Source: Pseudoscleropodium purum (lineage: Eukaryota > Streptophyta > Bryopsida > Hypnales > Brachytheciaceae). Taken from it: a stretch of DNA of 64,000 nt. The stretch covers positions 6,572,001-6,636,000 of the forward strand of contig OZ017797.1 of assembly GCA_963969395.1 (NCBI GenBank). The letters are read 5' to 3'. The notes beneath the pieces were generated by a model that had not been told where the DNA came from, ran no database searches, and worked only from the letters and a program-made list of their open reading frames with translations. Position numbers and translations under genes: made by a program. Below are positions 1 through 11,538 of the stretch, piece by piece (within the stretch, counting starts at the first letter, position 1; each line of letters starts with the position of its first letter).

Positions 1-560
1 CAGGCCCGAAACCAGCTTCTGGACCCCCCAAAACACTTCTAATGTTTTGGAGTTGCAAAATCAGAAACGTGTTCAGCAGCAGCTACTCCAACAATTAATC
101 CAGGATTTGTGTTTCTTGGCTTGAATATTATGAGCACTGGCTGTCTTCAGCAGCAGCTGCAAGTCATCAATCCTGGATTTCTAAAGCTACGAGGTGGAGA
201 TGGAGCAGAGAGCCCATCATTGCAAACCCCTGACAGGAAATTTCTAGTAAGCTTACATTATGTGCTGTTGTGCAATCAGGTCGTAATGTCCAATTATGCA
301 GTTTTGCCCACTTAATCAAGCATTACAACTATTTCATCCAACATCTGAAAGTTCATCCATTTTTGGATGTACGGGACATTTCCATACACAAGTGGTATGG
401 ATGATTTTGCAATATAAGCTTATTCCCCCCATGATATGTTTTCCATTCACATAATTAGAAGTGTATTTTGTATCTTACAAGGTTGTTTGATAATAATGTT
501 ACCCAAGTTATGAACTAAAGCCGTCATATCTCCAAAGGCAGTAATAATTAACCCTAAATG
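1..560 (+). pseudogene. Relic of the 3' end of an AP2-like gene (paralogue of the 8.66-kb gene)
   Basis: Positions about 385-560 align by eye with the 3' UTR of the AP2-like gene at about 10285-10450. Shared blocks in the same order include an AAGTGGTAT block, a TTTGCAAT block, a GATGTGTTTTC-like block, a TATAAGGTTGT-like block and CCAAAGGCAGT. Upstream, at 70-190, are two tandem CAGCAGCAG...CCTGGATTT units; the intact gene has one such unit at 10207-10230. No long reading frame survives, and the 68-codon frame at 109-315 is not convincing as a gene. Bases 1-50 belong to a dispersed repeat end seen again near 1700, 6650 and 13100. Reading this as a decayed duplicate, rather than a shared UTR repeat, is an inference. 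Confidence 0.5.
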
Positions 561-1494
561 CCCAATCAATCAATTTATGGTTGTTGCCCATTTTCAATGG
601 TTGCCAAGATCCCCCCCAATTTTTTTTTTTTAAATTTCATAATTTTACCATGTAGTTTGTTAAGTTGTCTTTTTATAGATGATTTTTTTTTTAAAATTTG
701 GACAAAAACTCCATTTTGGGTGATTTTTCAAAGTCAAACACTTCAAAAAGTCTTCACTAGTCAAAGGCCATTCCAAAAAAAAAATTCATGGAATTAGTTC
801 TAAATACGATTGTTCTTTTGAAGATTTTTAATATAATCATTCATTCAAGTTGGTTTAAATTCCAAATTGTGATTCTTCCAAATTTAAAGTCATTTTTTGA
901 AATAGAAAAATTAAATTTTGAAGCAAGATGGACTAGTAATCCTTGAAGTATAGGGTATTTGTAAAGGAAAGTTTTTAATATCTATATAGTACAAGAATAG
1001 GAACTATGACTCCAAAATTGGCAAACATTCAAATGGATGAAAAAAACAATATTTTTGTGCTTGGGACAATCACATGTTTGCAATCATCTATCTTTCAAAA
1101 TTTGAACATTGGGTCTTTAAAAGATTAAGAAAAACAAGTCCATTGGTCTTTGATAAGAGATGAAACTATATAAAATACATTGGAACAATCACTCATTTTT
1201 CTTATTTCTTTTTCTACTATGTTTAAATTGAAGAGCGTAACATTCTCGAATTGGGAGTTTGGAGGTCTTTCTACAATGTCATTATACATTAAATAAATTC
1301 TTACACAGTGCTTAGAATTCATATTCAAGCTCGAATTTAAGATTTTCAACAGCAAAGGGCACCTCAATTACTAGAAAGAAAAAGATTCCTTGTCCTAAAT
1401 TTCAAGGTGTTTTATGCTTATCATTCCATTATTTTAATTCAAATTTTATTATATGTACTATACATAGCAATATCATTAGAAGATTTTTGGGACA

Positions 1495-1750
1495 TCTAGA
1501 TGCCTGGGAGTTATCACAACCTATGAACGTAGGGAATAGGTTTGGCGTAGTGATCTGACGTGGCCGAGCCCCTGCCACGTCATTGACCAAATAAAATTTT
1601 TGTTTTTGCATCTGGAGACTAATTTTTTTTTTTTTCATATGAAATTTTTTTTTGACAGTGGGCCATTCCCCTCGTTGCAGGGAACAACTACGGGAGAATA
1701 AGCCTAAAACAAGCTTTTAGACCCCCCAAAACTCTTCTAATGTTTTAACT
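1495..1750 (+). repeat. Short dispersed repeat (family A), GC-containing core plus T-rich tracts
   Basis: A GC-containing core near 1550-1580 is followed by T tracts, a GGGCCATTCC block (about 1661) and an end block of AGCCTAAAAC, GACCCCCCAAAAC and TCTTCTAATGTTTT. The same end block occurs at 1-50, 6650-6705 and, more diverged, 13090-13130. No reading frame is visible. SINE-like or a MITE end are both possible. Confidence 0.4.
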
Positions 1751-1863
1751 ACTACGTGCAAATTTGAAGGTCTGACATATAAGTTCTAACTATTAGGTCA
1801 ATGATACGATGAAGAATATTGCACTAAAAATTCATCAATTAAAAATCATTGTCATTCTGTACA

Positions 1864-2684
1864 TTAAGCTTTAAAGGACTACACTCCGTTTTTTGGCTAC
1901 ATAAAATTTTTGGGCAGATGCGTGTGACTAGAGATTTTCATATTTTGGGCTCAAATTTTAGTAGAAGGTGGGGATGAAGAATATCTTTCATATGCACTAA
2001 ATTTTATGATATTTGGAAATAGGAATAAAAAGTTATATCCTTATATGTTACTTTTTTTTCGTAACTGCGCAGTTTATATAGATAAAGAAAGACACTTTTT
2101 CAAAAAAAAAATTTGAAATTGGTTTTCTAGAGTTACATGTACATGGAAAATTTTGAATCATTCCATTTGAATCAATGAGTCAAAAGTTATGAAGATTTTT
2201 TTGTTTGCGAGCAATTATGGATTTCTTATTCTGAAATAAGTTTTGAAATCCTTTATCTTATCCAATTTTCAAAAAAATTTAGAAAAAATTAAAATCATAA
2301 GATGTGGATTGTTTACTACAACATTTCAACCATTGGAATTGACATTTTTCAATTTCATAATTAAATTCTTAATGATTTAGTATTTTGAATCTTTCTCTAC
2401 TACTACCTACTTACTATTTTTTTTCATTGAAAAGTGAGCTTGTGAAGTACAACTGCCCTCTTTTTTACAGGGCCCAAAAAATGATTTCAGTAAATTTAAA
2501 TGCTAATATCTTGCAATCCTCTCAGTGGAAATTTTTGAAATTTTTACCACCTATTTTCAAGTCAACATACTACAAGATCATATGGTTATATATATCAAAA
2601 AACATATTTTTTTTAAAAATTTGGTACTTGTATTAAAAATGGCAATTCTTGGTGAAAACATAGTCATAGAACTTTAGGGGTTAA
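1864..2684 (+). mobile_element. TTAA-bounded repeat (family B), 821 bp
   Basis: The segment starts TTAAGCTTTAAAGGAC and ends GAACTTTAGGGGTTAA, so both ends are TTAA with imperfect inverted termini. Interior blocks are shared in order with 46805-47723 and 53156-54093: a 'TTGAATCATTCCATTTG' block (about 2152), a 'GAAGT.CA..TGCC' block (about 2446), 'GCTAATATCTTGCAATC' (about 2501) and 'GGTACTTG' (about 2623). No protein is encoded. It looks like a non-autonomous DNA element, strongly decayed. Confidence 0.5.
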
Positions 2685-3151
2685 AAGAATACTATAACAA
2701 TATGTCCAAAGTTCAAATTGCAATTAAGTATTCAAAATCAGGAACTTTAAAATATTCAAGCTAGAGTAGAAACCAAACTTGCTTATCTTCCTTTCATTAA
2801 AGAAAATTTGGACTTTCTAGAAGGCTGAGACACATTACTTAGTTGTGCAAATATAAAAAATAAAAACATTAAAAATAATAAATTACAATTTGATGTGGTA
2901 CCAAAGGTAATTACTTGGACCTTAATTTTCAATATTTTTTTGAATATAAATGTATTTTTTATTTTCACTTTTTGTTGTATTTGCACATTTGCCTAGATGA
3001 AAAACGCCCCTCTAGAATATCCTAGTTTTTTCTAATGCAAATCTAGTATAAAGTAAAAACATCCCAAACCAACCTTATAACCATTCCTCACAAATAGACT
3101 TCTATTGAAAATGTTCCTTGAAGTGCATTTAAAGTGATCCCACATGTAATT

Positions 3152-3428
3152 AAGGTAGGTATACCCAAAAGTGCACCATTCCTAAAAGTGCCATCTACAA
3201 TCAATGTACATTTTCAAAATTAGTAATGTATGCAAACTGTAGATGGCGCTTTTAGAAATGAACTTTGACCTTGAATAACTTTTGCATAGTGTATCCAAAT
3301 GCTACATTCTTTGTTGTGTTGGAATGTGCTTTCACTTGCCAACAAGATTGTATGAAAATTTAAATAGCCTAATAGTAGTAACTAGGCATAGTATGAATAA
3401 GTGACTTTTTTGGGTATGCCCACCTTAC
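3152..3428. mobile_element. MITE with 19-bp terminal inverted repeats and an internal hairpin
   Basis: The left end AAGGTAGGTATACCCAAAA is mirrored at the right end, where TTTTTTGGGTATGCCCACCTT closes the element. Inside, 3182-3199 pairs with 3238-3255 (18 bp, one mismatch), so the element contains a second stem. There is no reading frame, and I see no clear target duplication. Confidence 0.6.
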
Positions 3429-3698
3429 AATTAGACAACTATTGATTTTTTCGAGTTTGGTTTTATGATGAGGCTATATGATAGTTTTAGTAGCCTAAAG
3501 AATAGGGTTTCTATTTTGTTAGCGTGTGAGCATGAGCTTGTGAGCTTGTGAGTATGAGCTTATGTGCTTGTGAGCATATAATTTTTTAGAGATTCCATTT
3601 AAAAATTGTGGTCAAAATTTATTATTTTTGGTAAAATTTAGGACCTATTTCCAAAGACCTATTACCATGAACCTATTATTGTGGTCTTTTAAACAACT

Positions 3699-4053
3699 TT
3701 GATGTGCTACTTATTAGACTTTGTTAAATTTTAAAAAGAAAAAAATTGGTCATTAATTAGGATTTGTTTGAAATTGATTGAAAATGTTTCATTCAAATTT
3801 TGATTTTCATAATCACTCCCCTCTTGTTGCTAGATACCTCTCTACACAAAAAAGGAATAAAAAAAGAAAAAAAAACTTTTTTTTCCTTATAGCGAGAGGG
3901 ATTCTTCTCTACACTGAGGGGTATCCAACAACAAGAGGTGAATGATTATAAAAATCAAAATTAGAATGGAATAACATTAGTTGATTTCAAACAAATCTTA
4001 ATTAATAACCAAATTTTTTTGTTAAAATCTAACAAAGTTCAATAAGGAGCACA
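3699..4053. repeat. Foldback: inverted repeat with arms of about 160 bp
   Basis: The arm at about 3699-3857 (starting TGTGCTACTTATTAG) matches the reverse complement of about 3893-4053 (ending AATAAGGAGCACA), with scattered mismatches and a loop of roughly 35 bases. The arms include the blocks around AACTTTGTTA, TTTGTTTGAAAT and TAATCA. It is nested inside the Mutator-like element and may be an independent foldback insertion. Confidence 0.55.
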
Positions 4054-4059
4054 TTAAGA

Positions 4060-4790
4060 TGGCAAGTTCTCAATCTTCTTCTCAGTACTGAGAGGTCCTA
4101 AGCAACAAAAAATGATTAATTGAACAGCCATTTAATCAAAGATGGAAGAATTGGACTCCCAGAAGGACCTATAAAAATACAGTGATTAACTAATCAACAC
4201 TTTGGTGTGCTTAAGCTCATTTTTTACAAAAATAATCCATATCAATCAAATATTTTCTTCCAAAATCTTTATAAGTTTAATTACCAACACATCAAGATAG
4301 AAGTATAGGTATCCCTAATTGGCCTCAAGAAGACCTATGCTATGACAAGATAGTAATCAATAAAAATGAAATTCAATGCTGCTAAGCTCTTTCCACAAGT
4401 AATGAAGTTTATGAACAAATTTAAAAAGAAAAATCTAAACAAATTCACTGACTTGCAAATTAGAAAAGAAGTGTTGGTACCCTTCTATTGATCCTAAGAA
4501 GATCCACGATGCTAAAAGACAATGATCAACCAAAATAAAATTTACTATGTCAAAGATCATTATGTATAAAAATGAATCTTTTCAACAATTTTTTTCTAAA
4601 ATCTTAGCAAGTCTAGCACCAATGCATCAATTTTTTTTATTAATAGTCTCCTCTTAGCCTCCAAAAGACCCACATTGCTATATAATAGTGGTCAATCAAT
4701 ATTCTATGCAAAGTTATTTCCATCTCCATTCATCTTTCACATCAATTGAGTTAATCATTTCTATAATGTATACTTTTAATATTTTAAATA
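4060..4790 (+). repeat. Degenerate tandem array, period about 168 bp, four or more units
   Basis: A landmark block of the form 'CCT..AGAAGACC...ATGCT' recurs at about 4155, 4324, 4492 and 4659, a spacing of 167-169 bases. Each landmark is followed by an 'A.TGATCAA.C/TAATCAA' block and then by a run ending in 'TTTCTTCCAAAATCTT..AAGT'-like sequence. The units are diverged, and no coding frame runs through them. Confidence 0.5.
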
Positions 4791-5063
4791 TAACATTTAA
4801 AATTATAATTTTCATCTAAATTCTACATAACTTTAGTAATAGGTCCACAATAATAGGTACATAATAATAGGTACCCAAATTTACTGAAAATAATAAATTT
4901 TGACCAAAATTTTAAGATGGAATGTATTTTAGAAATATTATTAAGTTTTTTAGAGCTTCTTCAAATTTTTGAGCTCAATACTCACATAATCCCTGCTCAC
5001 AGCTCATAAGTTCATACTCGCATGCTCACAAGCTCACAAAATAGCACCACTAGCCTAGAGAAT

Positions 5064-6480
5064 TTTCCCTTTGAAAGTTCAATAGTAATAAGTAACATGT
5101 CTTATCCAAAAATAATATATATTTTTTAAATTAGTGATTTTCCATTGCTAACACTACAAAAATGATTTCTTTATTAATAAAGGTACCTCGAACTATGTCC
5201 AATTGTTTATTTTGATGTTTTTGTGTGTGTTTCCATATTAGATCATTTGCATTTGTAAAATTCACATTTTAAACAAAGAGCAAGAGGTTGTCAAATGCAC
5301 CACTAGGTGATGTGTGGCCTACACATGTAAATTCATACAAAAATATGCAAGATGGCTAAGATTATCTACTTACATGCATGACAAGAACAAAAAAGAGATC
5401 ATTTTTTATACTGAAAGGAGTGAAAATCAAGTTTCTTTGTTTTTGACTTTTTTGTTTCAAAATTCTCATTGAGAGTTTCTTGAAATTCATTTCTGAAACA
5501 TAAGAAATTCTAGTTTGAAATTTCTATTGCAAAATTTTTAATTAATTGAAAAGATTCACAACCTTAAAATCTAGTTTGGCAAGGAGCAAAGAAAAATTCT
5601 CTTGACTTTAAACGCAAATATCTTTCAGTCTATATGATGAATGATAGTATGTGAACATATAGCAAGAAAAAACAAGCATGGAATAGGGATGTTAAGAAAA
5701 AACACTTCAAAATCCTATTACCTTGAAAAAGAATACCTAAATTTGTGGATTTAATTTGTTCCTAAAATTTTAGATTTCAAATTTCTTTAATCCAATCTTG
5801 ACTTGATGATGTCGAATTTGTGAAGCTAGGACCTATAGCTGTAGTATGTGAGCATCATGACTATGTAGTGGTTGGACATTCAAAGCCTTTATTGATAGCC
5901 ATAGTATATGATTTTATAGCTATATATAAGAAGATAAAAATCTTATACCTAAAGGGTATTTGCATTATAACTAAATATTTGTAGGACTTGTTGTTTAGGA
6001 TTGTATAGCCTTGAAATGAAAGCCTTGCATTTTAGTTTGACTATTGAATGTGATTGAAGAATACAATTCATATTTCCTAATCAAGACTACAATTAATATG
6101 CATGAAGTATTAGAAACAAAATCTACAATGCACATGACATGAGTGCCATAAATTAAAAAAAGAGCAATGGTCTTAGTCATTTTACTATTGATATAATAAA
6201 TAAAGAACATGAAAAACCAAGTGTATAGTATCTAATGTCTAGAAGATAGTGCTTAGCTACTATCACTCCCACCTCCAAATGCAAAGGAACTACAACAAGA
6301 ACTAGTAGAAAGAGAAATTGAAACACTACCTTGCATTGCACTCCTACCTAAAGGCTTGAGATGAACATCATCTTTTAAAGCAAAGATGTATAGAAACTGT
6401 AAAACATTAAAGGATTTCTGAGGTCAACAAGAGACTGTGAGTTATCATAGTTTGAAAATGCTGTAAACACGTTGAGAACG
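5064..6480. other. AT-rich intergenic DNA, nothing recognised
   Basis: This is low-GC sequence with only short chance reading frames. A frame of about 70 codons on the minus strand near 6000-6200 has no recognisable motif and repeat-like composition. Confidence 0.5.
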
Positions 6481-6710
6481 TTGTCAACAGTGCAATTCAA
6501 TGTGGTGGCGAGAATGCCATATCACTTTCCAAAAAAAATTAAAATTTTTTTTCAACTTTTTTTTTTAACATTTCAAGAACTAAATTAAAATTTATTTATT
6601 TATTTGGTAACCACTGTACCTTTTGCTGTAGGGGAAACAACAACGAAAATAGGCCCGAAACAGCCCTTTATAGGCCTCAAATCTTTTCCAATGTTTTAGA
6701 ATTGAACAAG
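6480..6710 (+). repeat. Short dispersed repeat (family A), second copy
   Basis: T-rich tracts around 6548-6570 are followed by GGGGAAACAAC, an AATAGGCCCGAAACAGCCC block, and an end block TCTTTTCCAATGTTTT. These correspond to the blocks at 1495-1750 and 1-50. Confidence 0.4.
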
Positions 6711-7940
6711 GCCTGTGTATATGGATCATGAGAAGGCAAAGAAGTGACAAAATGCCTAAGCCATTTCTTCAGCATGCACAAGTAAGGAAAAATCCTTCTT
6801 TGGGTTGAAGAACATGGCACTATGCAAATCGGACTTTGAAATGGTGTCTTCAATTCTCCTCTAAAATCATAAATACAAAAACGAAGCCTTAGTAAAAAAT
6901 AGAGAGAAGTAGAAACTCTTTGGTGAATAATTGAAAAATAAAAAAATAGGAGCAAATTTATTTATTGATTGTGTGGGACAATGATTGTAGTAGGTAATTC
7001 CTCATCATCTTCAAAACCAAGACTTTTTAGAAAGATTTGTAAAAAGTCTTGGTTTGTATTTTGAAAAATTCTTTTAGAAGTCTTATTTTAGCATCAAAAA
7101 TCTGATTTTGAAAATGATTAATTATTATTTTTCTATTCCAGATTTTGTACAAAGGTGTCCATTGCAATCTTGACTATCTAAAGTATTGGGAACTCTTCAA
7201 AAATGAGCCTCAAACGCACTAGATCTTGGAGAAAAAATCACAATAGAAATTCACAAAAATTGTAGAGTAGATTTTGAAAAGCCACAAATTGATTGGCTTA
7301 TGCACATTAGACCCTTTATCTTCATATTTTTTTGGTGATCAACTTTTTAGATTTAACATGCCAAAATAGGATTGAAAGATTTCAAATCACATTTTCAATT
7401 TTAACGCCCTCATGATTAAACATTATTGTCTTTCAATCCTTAAGTGATATTGTTGTGTTTTTTTCCCCATGTGATCTTTAATATGTCTAGTTTGAATTTA
7501 TATGGTTACAATTAAAAAAAATTGATACAACTTATCAAAATTATATTGACTTTATATTCAATTTAGAGAAAATTCCTAATAGCTCAAAAAGGGTTGTGGG
7601 CATTTAGGAGTTAGTCATGAACCCTCATAATTCCTTACAATTGTGCTTCTCCTATATCCTTCACAAATTAAAGTAGCCATTTCTCCACGTTCCTACTTCA
7701 CAATATTGCACCAATACTCTTGTGAATAAAAATAAACTATATTTTAGGTAAGAATCTATCAGGGTTGTTTAAAACTAGATGAATTTTTTTGAAGAATATT
7801 CATTTTTTGGAGGGAAAATTTGGTGATATAAATCCCCCCATTTCTAATGGATGAAATTGTTGAACTACTACATATTCTTCTATGCAATATCACTCATTGT
7901 TGGATGAATAATTGAAGTTTCATCCACACTTTGATTCTTT
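6711..7940. other. AT-rich intergenic DNA upstream of the AP2-like gene
   Basis: No gene is recognised. The 92-codon minus-strand frame at 6677-6955 has low-complexity, repeat-like codon use and no motif. Sequence complexity and GC rise from about 7950, which marks the gene-proximal region. Confidence 0.45.
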
Positions 7941-8233
7941 CATCCATTTGTATATATATATATAAACAACTTCATCACGACAGCAAGGGTCACATTCAGC
8001 ACCGTCCAAATAAATGGAAAAACAAACAAACTGGGTCAAAATTCGGTACCGGTGTGTTCTCCATCACTATTTCAGACTTTCTGAGATTGACACGTGTCTG
8101 CTCGACCCCCTCGTCAACCCGTTCTTACCCCCCGTTTGATACTCCCTCGTACCCCCTTTTGATTTCTGCAGCCCAGGGCCAACCCCCCGGCCCCAATTGT
8201 CTGTAAGATACTCTGCTTGTGAGACACTCGCTC

Positions 8234-8241
8234 TTTATAAG
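8234..8241 (+). promoter_or_regulatory. Possible TATA box of the AP2-like gene
   Basis: TTTATAAG lies in GC-richer, non-repetitive sequence about 420 bases upstream of the ATG at 8663. The 8240-8660 stretch would then be a long 5' leader with no splice signals that I trust. Positional guess only. Confidence 0.3.
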
Positions 8242-8662
8242 AAGCTCATCAGTAGACTTGCGAGAGACAGTTTCTTCTTCTGGAGCTTAATTTGGCAGAC
8301 GACTGGATGATCCACTTGGGTTCCTTTCAATTCCCCAGTTTCTGTTGTCGATGAGATGTGTTGCAGAGCAAGTAGCAAGTAAGAATTTCAGGAGCCGTCG
8401 GTGCGGAAGTAACTGAGTCGAGCTAGTTTGGGGAAGTTGAAGGCGTTCGGGGTGGGGCTCGGCGATCGGAGGGTGTCGGTATGTTGTCAGTAGCATCAAA
8501 GGAATTGAAAGGTTCCGATCGACTGTTGCATCGAGTTCATCGCACTTGATTCATTGTTGTGTTCGTGCTTGCGGGGAATTGGGTCGCTCTCTTGAGTTTG
8601 TATTCGCCCCTCTCTGAGGCGGCGCCCTGCAGTGGGCTGCGGGATATCCTGGTCTAGAGGCC

Positions 8663-10202
8663 ATGGGAAGACATTCCAGCTGGATTGCTAATTTGGATTT
8701 GCCTAGAATACGGGATCGGAATGAAGAATTGAATGGCCACCATCCACATTTGAACCCTCTCTTCCTTGATTGGGTTCTGGACATCCACCATGTATTACAG
8801 GAAGGATTCTTGGCAACTTTTGACTCCAGGCAACGATGGGTGAAGGAAGTTGAAGCATTACTATGTGTTTGGTTTGTAGCCAGGACGACACGTCCAGGAA
8901 GAAACGTCCTTTTGTATGAATCTTTGATGGATCACTTAAGGGCGAGTCCTTCTGAAGAGCCCTCAAGACCGTCTTACGCCGTTGTGGTTCTGCTGACTTT
9001 CGTAGACCTCACGGGGAATGTTGACAGGGGAGGTTCAAAGGCATACTCACGTAGTTCTTTAGATTTCAGAGATATTTACGTAGCGATAGTTCTGTTCCAA
9101 GGTGCCTATGTTTGGATTAAGTTCAGAGAGGTAGCCCGCAAAGGAGTGTACTCCAGAAAACTAACGGATCAGGTTGGCCGAATCACCAAAGTGGTACATG
9201 AACCACGATTCAAACCTCCCAGAGAGAACGGAAGAGTTTTCGAAAGGATCTATCTTGGGCAGTACGACACCCGGGAGGAGGCATCGATTTTGTATCGAAT
9301 TGCTGCCTTCTACTACAACGAGGATCAAGGCAGTTCGTTACAATTAGATCTTGAAGATGGTAGCTGGTTCTCGATCCAACCCATGAATGAAGGAGAGCGA
9401 AGCCTCGCTGGCCTGGAGAAGAGGGCGTGCGTGAAGCTGAAAGTGATGAAGGTTTACGAAGAGTTCAAAAAGGAGAAGGCGGAGGCAGCCAAGCGGTTGC
9501 AGGAATTGCAGTTACAACCTTGGGAAGATGAGGTAATGTTTATCCTTCTAAACATGTTGAACTCAGTTGAACATCAACAGTCAGTTCGTGTAAGTCAAGC
9601 GGAGAACTCAGGAAAATAGGTATTGCCATGCTTGACAATCATGGTTTGGAAATCATGCGCATCCCATTCTTTCAGTTCGGTGGAATGCATGAGGAAAAGA
9701 ACCCCTTCCATTGGCGTTGGAGTTGTTTCCACGAAAAGAATAGAGACATTTGTTTAGTTCTTGTCCCATTTTTGAGAGGATTCTAATGCGTTGAAATATG
9801 TGTTGTTGGGATACAATATTAATAAGTTATGAATTGTTGATGTTTAAAGTAGTAGGGTTCCAATTTCAAGGCTGGAATTGTCTAGAACCATGAAATGATG
9901 CGTTTCAAAATGTATATTCGGGAAGCATTTTGATTGTGATAGAGTCTAAAAGTATTTCATGTCATATCCTGCAGATCATGTGAATGCTTTGTAAATGGGT
10001 GATGTTTGCAAACAGCTGGAACCTCACGCAATCTGGGTTATTTTCTTATCACAAGTGCACTTACCTTGTTGGTTTAGGTTTCTGACGTCTATTGATGGAT
10101 GATAATCAGGGTTTTGCGGTTCCAAATGGTCATAGCCTTGGTCCTCAAGAAGGACCTGCTATACCAGTTTCACAGCCGCTCCACCAAACCCAGAGAGTGT
10201 AA
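8663..10202 (+). CDS. Divergent AP2/ERF-domain protein (two-exon model)
   Basis: Probably a DNA-binding transcription factor acting in the nucleus, inferred from one AP2-like domain. Residues about 172-220 carry ERIYLGQYDTREEASILYRI followed by AAFYYN, close to the AP2 consensus 'LGTYDTAEEAARAYDxAAxxYRG'. The first two strands are poorly conserved, so DNA binding is uncertain. Residues 1-170 match no family I know. A charged helix (about 265-287) follows the domain. ATG 8663 is in good context (GGCCATGG). Read through, the frame ends at 9619 (318 residues). A better model splices GAG|GTAATG at 9532/9533 to a CAG acceptor at 10109 in phase 0, adding 30 Q/P/G-containing residues and stopping at 10202 (320 residues). 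The 3' UTR appears to reach about 10450. The gene stands alone, with repeats on both sides. Confidence 0.7.
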
Positions 10203-10450
10203 TAGGTAGCAGCAGCAGTATCCTGGTTTCACTATTGCAGTGAAGTAATGCTCGAGTATAAGTATACATCGAACACAATTCATTCTTCATACATGTTAAG
10301 TGGTATAGATTACTTTGCAATTTACCCCACGATGTGTTTTCTCTTCACATAAATAGCAGATTTGTTTGTATTTTATAAGGTTGTCTGGCAGTATTGTTGC
10401 CAAAGCTGTGACTGCAGTTGCAGTTGCCCCAAAGGCAGTGATATTTGAGA
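10203..10450 (+). other. Probable 3' UTR of the AP2-like gene
   Basis: GC is higher than in the flanks, and the segment is conserved in the relic at 385-560. It contains CAGCAGCAG followed by a PGF-type coding-like remnant just after the stop, which suggests that the ancestral protein may have extended further. Confidence 0.4.
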
Positions 10451-11530
10451 ATCAAGCCAAAAAAGTCGCACGATCCTTACGAAGTAAATAAGTTTACCCT
10501 CAATAGCTCGAACCCGAAATTCCTGAGCCATTCCTCTGCAACGATATTGCAAGTACCCTAGATACTCATCCGTGCATGTGAGAATGAGACTGGGTTAACA
10601 GGCACTTAAGAAGTGCACTAGATCTTTCGCAGTAGATTTTTCCAAGTGTCGAGCATCAAAGATGCAAAACCATGATATCATCTATCGATGCTATTGTCGA
10701 TTGAATGTGCTAACTAAATATTGAGACAATTTAGAAATTGCGGTGAAGCCAAGTAGTCGAAATGATCACCCATCGTCTACTCAACATCAAATTAGATTAT
10801 CAATCAGATTACGAAAGAAAAATTAATCGATCAACACACAGATTTCACTGCATTTCTCGCTCCTTGACTACTCAAGAATTCAGATGCAGAACTGGAACAC
10901 TGCCCACTCAGAACTCCAAACTGTCTGACTAGCTACTGTCGGTATGGAAGTTGATGAAATGCCACAAATGCCAAAACTTGAAAGCCTAAGTCTCAGCAAA
11001 TAAACAAAGAAAAAGCAGAGAATTTGAAATCATTGCGTATGCAGAACGTAATATAAGAAAGAACTCCTCATGTTTTAGGTCATCTTGGTCTCCTCAACCC
11101 TGAAGCGCTCAGACGTCCAATTTCTGGACGATGATCAGATTGAAAATCATTTTTCTTTCTCATTACTGTTCGGATGAAAGTCATCCTAATTTGTGAAGAT
11201 AGTGTATCAAGTTGTTGTCCTATCCAATGGCTGGATTTGTTTTTTTTAGAGTACATATCTTTCTAAAATTACGAATGTGGAAGTGTATCAAGTGGTGACC
11301 AAGCCAAAACTGCATTGATTCTAATTCAAAACTGAATGTGCAAAAAATGAGGTCATAGATTTTTTTTTTTTTAAATTTTCAAAAAAATCCCATTTCATGA
11401 AAACTTCATTTCAAATCCATTCCAACAAATTTTACTCAAAAAAGACAATATTTTGCTTGTAATTGAATTTAGAAGGAATTTTGAAATTTCTTTTTCAAAT
11501 TTTAAACGAAAAAAATTGGTGAAATGTAGC
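10451..11530. other. Non-repetitive intergenic DNA, then an AT-rich stretch
   Basis: 10451-11200 has moderate GC but no open frame over 60 codons and no motif that I recognise. 11220-11530 is AT-rich with long T and A runs. Confidence 0.4.
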
Positions 11531-11538
11531 CTTTAATA

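Larger units (their letters stand above)
3505..5050. mobile_element. Mutator-like non-autonomous element, 1.55 kb, 13-bp target duplication
   Basis: Direct repeats TAGCCTAAAGAAT (3491-3503) and TAGCCTAGAGAAT (5051-5063) flank the segment, with one mismatch. The ends are long inverted repeats: GGGTTTCTATTTTGT and several GTGAGCTTGTGAGCATG-type units at 3505-3590 match the reverse complement of 4960-5050, and further blocks around 3600-3690 match around 4840-4950. A long target duplication with TIRs of 100 bp or more is typical of Mutator-like (MULE) elements. No transposase is encoded. The interior holds a foldback (3699-4053) and a degenerate tandem array (about 4060-4790). Confidence 0.6.

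Noticed and set aside
3530..3590. GTGAGCTTGTGAGCATG-type short repeats as a separate microsatellite
   Set aside because: They are mirrored at 4990-5040 and are part of the terminal inverted repeat of the Mutator-like element.
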